This document shows positions 1-5,495 of a stretch of 5,865 nucleotides of DNA, one piece after another (positions within the stretch are counted from its first letter, which is position 1; each line of letters begins with the position of its first letter). Both the position numbers and the translations under genes were made by a program. The notes beneath the pieces were generated by a model. It saw nothing but the letters and a program-made list of their open reading frames with translations. It was not told the DNA's origin and did no database searches. Origin of the DNA: Prevotellaceae bacterium (GTDB lineage: Bacteria; Bacteroidota; Bacteroidia; Bacteroidales; Bacteroidaceae); NCBI GenBank assembly GCA_022508635.1, contig JAFLUV010000145.1, forward strand, positions 1 to 5,865, written 5' to 3'.

Positions 1-2
1 TC

Positions 3-788
3 GTAGAAATCGTGCGCATCATTGGACGTGAACAGCCGAAACGGGAGGACGAAATGGACGATACCGTACGTCGTTATCTGCCGCTGTTGCCTTCGCCTCC
101 AAAACCTGCAGCCGAAATAGAGGAGATTGCTAACGGCAATGACCTGCAACATCTACTGCCGTCTGAAACAGCCATCATGTCTGAGGCTCAGACGGAAAGC
201 CTGTTTTACTACAAGTTTGCCACGAATCAGCTGCAACTATTCGCCAATCGCCCTAAGAATGAAAGCCAGTTCAAGAAAAGGCAGACCCAAATGAAAAAGC
301 CTCGCTTGGAAAATGGCCCCATCATTGTAGCCGTTGACACCAGCGGTTCGATGGATGGTAAACCTTTAAAAATTGCCTACTCCCTGCTGACCCAATTGCT
401 CAGAATGGCCCGAAGGAAGAAACGCAGGGTTTTCCTTTTGACTTTCTCTGTGCGGTCAAAATCTCTGGATCTGTCTATGCCCAGCAATTGGCTTCGCCTG
501 AAAGATTTCCTCAAAGACCGTTTTACGGGTGGCACTGACGGCGAGCAGATGCTGAACAAGGCTATGGAGATGCTACAGACGGACACCTTCGGCATGGCAG
601 ACGTGCTTATTATCAGTGACTTCGATTTCCCCTTGCCACTTACTTCCACGAGAGATAAAATGCTCACCGAGCATGACAAAGGTACGCGGTTCTACGGTTT
701 GAGGATAAACAGCGGTGGAAAAGCGTATGACAAGATCCTTGACAAGATTTGGGATGTCAAGTGGAAAGGTAACTATGTAAAGGGATAA
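3..788 (+). CDS. VWA-domain protein, ViaA/CoxE-like, C-terminal part (5' end outside window)
   Basis: This is the C-terminal part of a von Willebrand factor A protein. The frame is open back to the window edge, so the GTG at 12 is probably an internal valine and the true start lies upstream. Counting residues from that GTG, a linker carries an LLPSETAIM segment (about 49-56) and a FYYKFATNQLQLF segment (about 65-77), both resembling the region before the VWA domain in ViaA-type proteins. The VWA domain spans about 103-258. All parts of the metal-ion adhesion site are visible: DTSGS (D109, S111, S113), the Thr of GGTD (T175) and D203 in IISDFD. In known systems such proteins work with a MoxR-family AAA+ ATPase (RavA in E. 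coli) as a chaperone-like pair, and that gene is usually next door, so it may lie just before the window. The gene is convergent with the next one across a 32-nt gap that shows no clear terminator. The domain call is firm; the ViaA subfamily and ATPase partner are inferred. Confidence 0.85.
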   Translation, partial: VEIVRIIGREQPKREDEMDDTVRRYLPLLPSPPKPAAEIEEIANGNDLQHLLPSETAIMSEAQTESLFYYKFATNQLQLFANRPKNESQFKKRQTQMKKPRLENGPIIVAVDTSGSMDGKPLKIAYSLLTQLLRMARRKKRRVFLLTFSVRSKSLDLSMPSNWLRLKDFLKDRFTGGTDGEQMLNKAMEMLQTDTFGMADVLIISDFDFPLPLTSTRDKMLTEHDKGTRFYGLRINSGGKAYDKILDKIWDVKWKGNYVKG

Positions 789-820
789 ATGAAACAATTT
801 CCTATTTTATGATGGACTCT

Positions 821-1330
821 TTATTCCCAAGTAACCAAATCCCTGTCAAGCACAATCTTTCTCGTCTCTCCTCGCTTTCCCCTGATTTCGTAATACCTTG
901 CAATGCTAGTACCAACTTTCTTCCTAAAAGCCTGGCTTATCCTTGCACACTTTTCAATGATGGAGTGACTAAGCGGATTTGTAACCTCAATGATACTCCT
1001 TTCAACCTTCTTCGGGACTTCCGTTCCTCTTTTCATTTCACGGTATATCTCACGAAGCTCGTCTGTGTAGTCCGGCAGGTCTTTAAAAGCTATTCCTTCT
1101 GGATGGCGCAGGAACAGGAAATAGACAGACTTGGGCAAAGGAGGGATATTTATTTCTATTCTGCCGCCATAGTCAAGCAAGATTATCTTATGGTCGCTGG
1201 TTATCAGCAGTCTGCTTGGTTCTTTCCTCTTCACAAACAAGGAGAATAATTCTTTCTCAGACACCCCTCTCTTTCTCAGTTCCTCTAATAGTTTCTTCAC
1301 TTCCGCTTTCAGTCTCGCAATTTCTTTCAT
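821..1330 (-). CDS. Conserved Bacteroidales protein of unknown function (169 aa)
   Basis: I recognise the general pattern of this protein from Bacteroidales genomes, where it is annotated as hypothetical, but I know of no proven function. Residues 1-35 are rich in Lys, Glu and Leu and probably form a helix or short coiled coil. Residues 40-62 look like beta strands (LLITSDHKIILLDY). Next comes the most family-like segment, PPLPKSVYFLFLRHPEGIAF (63-82), then a helix with DELREIYREM and a C-terminal part with EKCARISQAFR and ARYYEIRGKRGE. There is no signal peptide or membrane segment, so it should be cytoplasmic. The many basic residues and the C-terminal half would suit a nucleic-acid-binding or regulatory role, but that is a guess. 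ATG is the only sensible start, and no strong ribosome binding site precedes it. The gene reads away from the peptide operon and has its own predicted promoter with a leader of about 130 nt. The opposite strand also has an open frame (809-1249) with no recognisable protein, and I treat that as a shadow. Confidence 0.8.
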   Translation of the reverse strand: MKEIARLKAEVKKLLEELRKRGVSEKELFSLFVKRKEPSRLLITSDHKIILLDYGGRIEINIPPLPKSVYFLFLRHPEGIAFKDLPDYTDELREIYREMKRGTEVPKKVERSIIEVTNPLSHSIIEKCARISQAFRKKVGTSIARYYEIRGKRGETRKIVLDRDLVTWE

Positions 1331-1360
1331 TTGACATAATACAATTAAGTCCCATCCAGA

Positions 1361-1374
1361 GCAAGAATTCTTGC
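1361..1374. repeat. Perfect 14-bp palindrome, possible operator
   Basis: The sequence GCAAGAATTCTTGC equals its own reverse complement over all 14 bases, and the symmetry stops at both flanks. It has no loop, so it suits binding of a dimeric protein to DNA better than an RNA hairpin. It sits in the predicted leader of the minus-strand gene, about 30 nt before that gene's ATG and about 100 nt downstream of the minus-strand promoter. It may be a repressor or roadblock site for that gene. A 14-bp palindrome can arise by chance, so this is tentative. Confidence 0.35.
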
Positions 1375-1465
1375 CTGAATAGGATTTAGTTAATACTATG
1401 CTCTCCTTGTTACTGCGAGACCTCTATGCAGAAGTATAATCCAGTTGAGCCTTGTAATTTGGATG

Positions 1466-1497
1466 CAAAATTAGAAGAATAGTTTGGTTTCTGCAAC
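1466..1497 (-). promoter_or_regulatory. Predicted Bacteroidetes-type promoter for the minus-strand 169-aa gene
   Basis: On the minus strand, TAATTTTG (1473 down to 1466) fits the TAnnTTTG -7 element exactly. A GTTG (1497 to 1494) lies 20 nt further upstream and matches the last three bases (TTG) of the -33 element. Transcription would begin near 1460 and leave a leader of roughly 130 nt before the ATG. The -7 match is strong and the -33 match partial. Confidence 0.5.
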
Positions 1498-1506
1498 CGT
1501 TGCAAT

Positions 1507-1537
1507 TTTGCCTCGTACCAAGAAGCAGGTAACTTTG
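1507..1537 (+). promoter_or_regulatory. Predicted Bacteroidetes-type promoter for the secreted protein/peptide operon
   Basis: TTTG at 1507-1510 is followed, after exactly 19 nt, by TAACTTTG at 1530-1537. Both elements match the Bacteroidetes housekeeping sigma-factor pattern (TTTG, about 19 nt, TAnnTTTG). Transcription should start a few bases after 1537, giving an AT-rich leader of about 45 nt before the ATG at 1589. No other equally good site was seen before the downstream genes, so this may drive the whole plus-strand unit. Confidence 0.7.
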
Positions 1538-1578
1538 CACCCGGTTTTTATCAAAGTAACTATTAATTTAATTAAATC

Positions 1579-1582
1579 GGAG
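1579..1582 (+). promoter_or_regulatory. Ribosome binding site deciding the start of the secreted protein
   Basis: GGAG lies 6 nt before the ATG at 1589. Together with the promoter at 1507-1537 and the signal peptide that begins at this ATG, it rules out the in-frame TTG at 1484, which would place the promoter inside the gene. Confidence 0.65.
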
Positions 1583-1588
1583 AACATT

Positions 1589-3313
1589 ATGAAAAAGAAA
1601 GTTTACTTAACTGGAGTGCTGCTATTCTCTATGGCAGTTGGAAACTTGTACGCAGATGATGATCCGTCTGTCGTTACCCTCTTTGAGCATTCGTTTGCAG
1701 AAGGCATGGGGGATTTTAAGTCCCAGGAGTCCGCAGACAATTACAATCAAGTCACACTAAATGATGCCTGGCATTTTAATGAGGCCCTACAATGTGCAGA
1801 ATGCTCCGGTGAGGAGTCGGGGTGGCTTGTGTCACCAATGATAACGGAACTTGCCGAGAAGAAATATTGTGATATCAAGATCATCATTGAACACGAAGGA
1901 CAAGATGCCCTGCAACATACCTTGGACTTGAAAATATTCCGGCAAGGGATGACCTATTGGGAACGCTACCAGATGGGAGGCTATATTTATCCAGAGCCTG
2001 TGTCATCTGAGGTATACAACACAGGAACCTTAACACTCGACGCTTATATGCAGGGGGCTTCATCATGTTTTGCAATCTATTTCACGCCAAGCAGTGATGA
2101 AAGTTTCTATCGTATAAAGAACATAAAGATAACTGCCCGTGACTGGACGAAGGTTGAAAACGTGGTGGAAGTTAACAACCTCTCGGAGATTAACAATCTG
2201 CCACTCGGCACCCCGGTCAAGCTGAACCTTAATGAGACAAAAGTATCATATAACCAAAATGACTTCTTCTACCTGTTTGACGGCACCGGAGGTATGCAAG
2301 TCTATTGCTATGGATACAATGTGCCTACTGTTTGGTCCGGCGGAAAACTTACTGGCCACATCTATGGATTGCTTTCTGACTGGTACGGAATCCCAAGTCT
2401 GACAAAGACCACCGTAGGATTCACCAAAAATGACTCTGGAGATATATACAATTACCAACCAGAGGAAATCACTGAGGAAGAGTATTCCTCAAACATCATG
2501 AATTTTGTCAGAATGCCAATTTCTTCGGAAGTCCGCTTTATGGACAGGAGCACCATAAGTGAATCCGGGAGAACCTATACGCCAAATTATGAGAGTTATT
2601 TCATCGGTCTTCTGTTGCCGGAGAAAGAAGGAATCAAGCAACTGTATGGAGTCAATGACCAGGCTATAACCATAGAGCTACCCGATGCAATGGACACGCC
2701 ACTCAGTGCTAACGAGTATGGACTATGGGGAGCGGTAAGCAGACATTTCAATGCAAACGAATGGTATACGCTGTGTCTGCCTTTCACACCAGAACTAGCA
2801 TATGACGAGCTGACATGTGCAAGGTTCGTCTCATCCTTCGAAGGTGAGCTTTCATTTGAAACAACCTATGGAGTGTACAATGGAGGCCCCCTCATTGTCA
2901 AGTTCAATGAGGAAAAAGACAGGATGGAAGGTGTCATATGGTCAACCGAGGCTGAGAGACGGTCAGGCGGTGACTTCAGCTTTGTCGGAACTTTCCAGAC
3001 TGCAATGCCCCTGCCTGGCAGTTATTACCTGACCGCAGGGAACACCATAAAGCCGCTGGCAGAAGGTGGAAAGATAAATTCTTTCAGGGCCTACTTTGAA
3101 CCCAATACTCCAAATGCAGCACGGACGCGTTCCATAACCGTGGACGGAATAGTCATCGCAAATGGCGACGGCTCCACGACAGACATCGAGGACATCCTCA
3201 ACGGCAGGGCCGGTGACAACAGGGAGATTTACAATCTTAACGGACAGAAAGTAAGAGAGAACAACCCGACCAAGGGTATTTATATTATTAACGGTAAAAA
3301 AGTAATCAAATGA
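1589..3313 (+). CDS. Secreted surface-type protein with a Bacteroidetes C-terminal tail
   Basis: This is a 574-residue exported protein of unknown function. The ATG at 1589 opens a classic signal peptide: MKKK, a hydrophobic stretch to about residue 18, and cleavage probably after A22 (LYA before DDD). There is no lipobox cysteine. Residues 30-185 resemble a beta-sandwich 'choice-of-anchor'/galactose-binding-like module, with GWLVSPMI at 78-85 and a CAEC pair at 69-72 that could form a disulfide. Residues 190-290 (LSEINNLPLGTPVKLNL, then FFYLFDGTGGMQVY) look like the OB-fold-like module found in many Bacteroidetes surface proteins. Residues 375-520 carry the WYTLCLPF...YYLTAGN...FRAYFEP pattern common in Prevotella/Bacteroides surface proteins. 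The end (YNLNGQKV...GIYIINGKKV) resembles a short type IX-like C-terminal sorting signal, though real T9SS export is unproven here. No catalytic motif is visible. The stop codon overlaps the next start (ATGA), so the two genes are probably translated together. It could be a surface partner, receptor or immunity factor for the peptide, which is inference. Confidence 0.85.
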   Translation: MKKKVYLTGVLLFSMAVGNLYADDDPSVVTLFEHSFAEGMGDFKSQESADNYNQVTLNDAWHFNEALQCAECSGEESGWLVSPMITELAEKKYCDIKIIIEHEGQDALQHTLDLKIFRQGMTYWERYQMGGYIYPEPVSSEVYNTGTLTLDAYMQGASSCFAIYFTPSSDESFYRIKNIKITARDWTKVENVVEVNNLSEINNLPLGTPVKLNLNETKVSYNQNDFFYLFDGTGGMQVYCYGYNVPTVWSGGKLTGHIYGLLSDWYGIPSLTKTTVGFTKNDSGDIYNYQPEEITEEEYSSNIMNFVRMPISSEVRFMDRSTISESGRTYTPNYESYFIGLLLPEKEGIKQLYGVNDQAITIELPDAMDTPLSANEYGLWGAVSRHFNANEWYTLCLPFTPELAYDELTCARFVSSFEGELSFETTYGVYNGGPLIVKFNEEKDRMEGVIWSTEAERRSGGDFSFVGTFQTAMPLPGSYYLTAGNTIKPLAEGGKINSFRAYFEPNTPNAARTRSITVDGIVIANGDGSTTDIEDILNGRAGDNREIYNLNGQKVRENNPTKGIYIINGKKVIK

Positions 3314-3465
3314 AAAAGAAAGAAAATTACGAGAGTGCAGCTGTCGAGGTAATCGACATGGAACTTGAACAGCCAATCCTGGCAGGTAGCGGAATCGGTC
3401 TGAACGGACTGCCCGACCATTTCTACTTTGACCCAACGCCGGGAAATGGAGGGGATGCCTATTAA
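3310..3465 (+). CDS. 51-aa peptide, candidate RiPP precursor
   Basis: This small gene falls below usual length cut-offs. It starts at an ATGA overlap with the stop of the secreted protein and ends at TAA. Residues 1-27 are leader-like: MKKKENYE, then an alternating acidic/hydrophobic stretch (VEVIDMELEQ), then PILAGS. Residues 28-51 differ sharply: six Gly, three Pro, aromatic HFYF at 37-40, a DPTPGNGGD turn-rich end and a C-terminal Tyr. Short Bacteroidales peptides with a basic start, a VxV/I stretch and an LAxS-like junction are a pattern I recognise, mostly unannotated. A25 and S27 satisfy the small-residue -3/-1 rule for signal-peptidase-like cutting, which would leave Gly28 as the new N-terminus, with Asp36 at position 9. 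That geometry would permit a nine-residue lasso-type ring. The canonical lasso leader Thr at -2 is absent (Gly here). A strong hairpin and three likely processing enzymes follow. That a gene is present is likely; that it is a modified peptide is inferred from context. Confidence 0.75.
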   Translation: MKKKENYESAAVEVIDMELEQPILAGSGIGLNGLPDHFYFDPTPGNGGDAY

Positions 3466-3469
3466 TCCA

Positions 3470-3506
3470 ATGAGGGTGGCAGACGATAGGAGCTGCCGCC
3501 CCTCAT
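3470..3506 (+). promoter_or_regulatory. Strong RNA hairpin between the peptide gene and the enzyme genes
   Basis: The left arm ATGAGGGTGGCAG (3470-3482) pairs with CTGCCGCCCCTCAT (3493-3506). This makes 13 pairs, including one G-U, with one bulged C at 3499 and a 10-nt loop. The helix begins 5 nt after the peptide stop. No run of T follows, so it is not a normal intrinsic terminator. A hairpin placed after a precursor gene often stabilises the short upstream transcript or partly stops transcription, so that far more peptide than enzyme is made. The structure is plain from the sequence; the role is inferred. Confidence 0.7.
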
Positions 3507-3520
3507 AACTATCCGAGTTT

Positions 3521-4636
3521 ATGGAATGCAAGACAGACCAGCTACGCCTCCTGATACTCCGCTCGCTACATCCAAATGAACGGCATTTTCCTGAAAGCAG
3601 CACTTTCTCTTCGGAAGACTGGAAACGGCTCTACATTGAATCAGGAAGGCAGGCCATTTGGGGAGTAACATGGCTGGGCATAAAGACCCTTCCTCCAGGA
3701 CACAGACCTCCAGAGGATATAGAGTCTGCCTGGATGGACAAGTATGAGAAGATCCGGTCGGCAAATGCAAAGATTGGAAAGGCGATATCACTGGTTACTG
3801 CCGTTACTGACAGTCATGGGAAAAGGAGTGCCGTACTAAAAGGGCAGACAAAGGCGCATTATTACCCACTCCCGGAGGCAAGGACTCCTGGCGACATCGA
3901 CCTCTGGGTAGAGGACGGGAGGGAGTTCGCAGATTTGCTCGCAAGGGAGTTCGGAGCAGAGGGAAAGTCCACCTACCACCATTTTCACACGACCTGCGAT
4001 TTCCTCCATATCCGGGGAGTCCCGCTTGAAATCCATTGGAGACCATCTTCCGGATGCTTCAACCCTATTGCCAATCGTAAGATACAGAGATTCCTTGACA
4101 TTCAGGTAAAGGACACAGAAAGGGTAGATTCTTCTGACGGAGGTTATTTCTATAAACCCTCATCCCTGTTTAACATGGTTTCCGAATTGGTACATATAAG
4201 ACGGCATTTCGTGGGGAGCGGCATCGGCATGAGACACATCATCGACATGTACTACCTTGTCCGGCAGTGCCCGCCTTCACAGCATGAGGCTCTTCTGAAG
4301 GAGCTGGGGCTGTATAGGTTCACTGGTGCCGTTGCCTATGTGCTGTGCCAATACCTGAACCTTGACGGAGAGACCTACTTTGGGATGGAACCAGATAGGA
4401 ATGCCGGACGAATCCTGCTAAGTGAGATACTTGAAGGTGGCAACTTCGGGCAGTTTGCACCAAGGCAACGTCACGGCGCAGTTGTCAGGCTTCTTATGAG
4501 GGAGAGGCGTAATGTCAGGCTGTTTTCTGTCTGCCCGTCTGAGTTCCTCTGGCATGAGCTTCACTACTGGTGGATCATCGCCAAGACTTTGCCACAACGA
4601 ATAATAAAACGTAAATTATCGCTTAGAGATGAATAA
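3521..4636 (+). CDS. Nucleotidyltransferase family protein (PF14907, NTP_transf_5-like)
   Basis: This is a 371-residue cytoplasmic protein of the uncharacterised nucleotidyltransferase family. It has a helical N-terminal part (1-100), then LKGQTKAHYYPLPEARTPGD (106-125) running into IDLWV. K107-G108, Y115, R121 and the metal-binding pair D125/D127 are the expected active-site residues of this fold. It continues with LEIHWRPS (H172) and a C-terminal helical part with VHIRRHF and GIGMRHIIDMYYLV (224-247), which matches the family's 'H...RHF...GIGLRQ..D' signature. Members are found in paeninodin-type lasso clusters and beside capsule or polysaccharide genes; their exact reaction is mostly unknown. 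The start follows a 55-nt gap holding a hairpin and has only a weak GAG ribosome site, consistent with lower expression than the peptide. The end overlaps the kinase-like gene by 8 nt. The family call is firm; a role in peptide modification or in a step coupled to the kinase is inferred. Confidence 0.85.
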   Translation: MECKTDQLRLLILRSLHPNERHFPESSTFSSEDWKRLYIESGRQAIWGVTWLGIKTLPPGHRPPEDIESAWMDKYEKIRSANAKIGKAISLVTAVTDSHGKRSAVLKGQTKAHYYPLPEARTPGDIDLWVEDGREFADLLAREFGAEGKSTYHHFHTTCDFLHIRGVPLEIHWRPSSGCFNPIANRKIQRFLDIQVKDTERVDSSDGGYFYKPSSLFNMVSELVHIRRHFVGSGIGMRHIIDMYYLVRQCPPSQHEALLKELGLYRFTGAVAYVLCQYLNLDGETYFGMEPDRNAGRILLSEILEGGNFGQFAPRQRHGAVVRLLMRERRNVRLFSVCPSEFLWHELHYWWIIAKTLPQRIIKRKLSLRDE

Positions 4637-5495
4637 AAAGACCTATTATTGTATAGCAGGGCATGTGTTCTCGGTGAACATGGTGCTTGATTCTGCCTAT
4701 GAGCCGTTCAAGGTGACAGGGGAGAATGCGACGGCAGTTTTTGAGTTTAACATCAAGATGGAAAGTTTCAAGGGAAGCATCTGCCATCCTATCACTCAAC
4801 AGAAAGACGGCGAGACTGAGATAAGTGCGGGAACTTACAAGGAAAAGATATACTTTGAGTTCGGACTTTCAGGCAAACGCTCCGCCGTTCTTATCACTGA
4901 TAGTTGCTACAGGGAAGGAACCCTGTTCGTGCAGGAACATCCCAAGTATAGTATCGACAGCGGCCTAATGGTAATGTACGCTATGGCCACTGCCACACGC
5001 TCGACCCTGCTGTTCCACTCTTCCGTCGTGATGAAAGACGAGGAATATGCGTATATGTTCCTCGGCAAGTCTGGCACAGGAAAGAGTACCCATTCAAGAC
5101 TTTGGATAGACACTATCAAAGGGGTGAAACTTCTGAATGATGACAATCCGGTTGTGAGGGCCTTCCAGGATGGGAGAGTATTCGTGTACGGCTCGCCGTG
5201 GTCTGGCAAGACTCCGTGTTACAGGAATGATTATGCTCCTCTGGGTGGTATCGCCATGCTTTATCAGGATGAGGTCATCAGTGTCAGGGAACTTGTGAAA
5301 GACGAGGCCTTCAAGTGTATTCTAATCTCTGTCTCAGGTATCAGGTGGGATGACCAAGTGAGAGTCGGGCAGCAAAATACGATAGGGGATATACTAAAGA
5401 GTTATAGCATATACGAAGCAGGGTGTCGTCCCGATAGTGATTCCGTTAAATTGTGTCATGATGCAATTTGTTTCTCCAGACAGGCTAGCAAGTGA
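4629..5495 (+). CDS. HPr-kinase-like P-loop protein (candidate peptide kinase)
   Basis: This 288-residue protein resembles the C-terminal catalytic domain of HPr kinase/phosphorylase, not a full-length HprK. The first ~110 residues are beta-rich and not conserved in an obvious way. LLFHSSVV (127-134) corresponds to the LH-x-V strand before the P-loop. The Walker A motif GKSGTGKST is complete at 146-154. LLNDDNPVV (168-176) supplies the acidic pair D171/D172, and GSPWSGKTP (188-196) is the segment seen in serine-kinase-like relatives. In classic HPr kinases the substrate is HPr. In paeninodin-type lasso clusters, relatives of this protein phosphorylate the peptide at its C-terminal serine, and their genes travel with the same nucleotidyltransferase as here. 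The gene overlaps the nucleotidyltransferase by 8 nt at the front and the peptidase-like gene by about 35 nt at the back, so all three are one translational unit. Sure of the P-loop fold; the substrate is inferred. Confidence 0.82.
   Translation: MNKKTYYCIAGHVFSVNMVLDSAYEPFKVTGENATAVFEFNIKMESFKGSICHPITQQKDGETEISAGTYKEKIYFEFGLSGKRSAVLITDSCYREGTLFVQEHPKYSIDSGLMVMYAMATATRSTLLFHSSVVMKDEEYAYMFLGKSGTGKSTHSRLWIDTIKGVKLLNDDNPVVRAFQDGRVFVYGSPWSGKTPCYRNDYAPLGGIAMLYQDEVISVRELVKDEAFKCILISVSGIRWDDQVRVGQQNTIGDILKSYSIYEAGCRPDSDSVKLCHDAICFSRQASK

Noticed and set aside
809..1249. Open plus-strand frame of 146 codons
   Set aside because: It lies opposite the minus-strand 169-aa gene, has no recognisable protein features and starts without a ribosome site.
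1398..1439. 13-codon plus-strand ORF in the intergenic region (possible leader peptide)
   Set aside because: It has no ribosome site, lies upstream of the predicted plus-strand promoter and shows no attenuator structure.
1484..1588. N-terminal extension of the secreted protein from a TTG at 1484
   Set aside because: It would place the promoter (1507-1537) and the ribosome site (1579-1582) inside the gene and bury the signal peptide 35 residues from the N-terminus.
2963..3436. Open minus-strand frame of 157 codons
   Set aside because: It lies antisense to the end of the secreted protein and most of the peptide gene, has no family resemblance, and the plus-strand frames explain the sequence better.
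3470..3506. Intrinsic transcription terminator
   Set aside because: The stem is strong but no T run follows; the next bases are AACTATCCGAG. It was kept as a hairpin of likely regulatory role instead.
3280..3603. Open minus-strand frame of 107 codons covering the peptide gene
   Set aside because: It crosses the hairpin and two plus-strand genes; its sequence looks like a chance reading of the opposite strand, with no promoter match seen.
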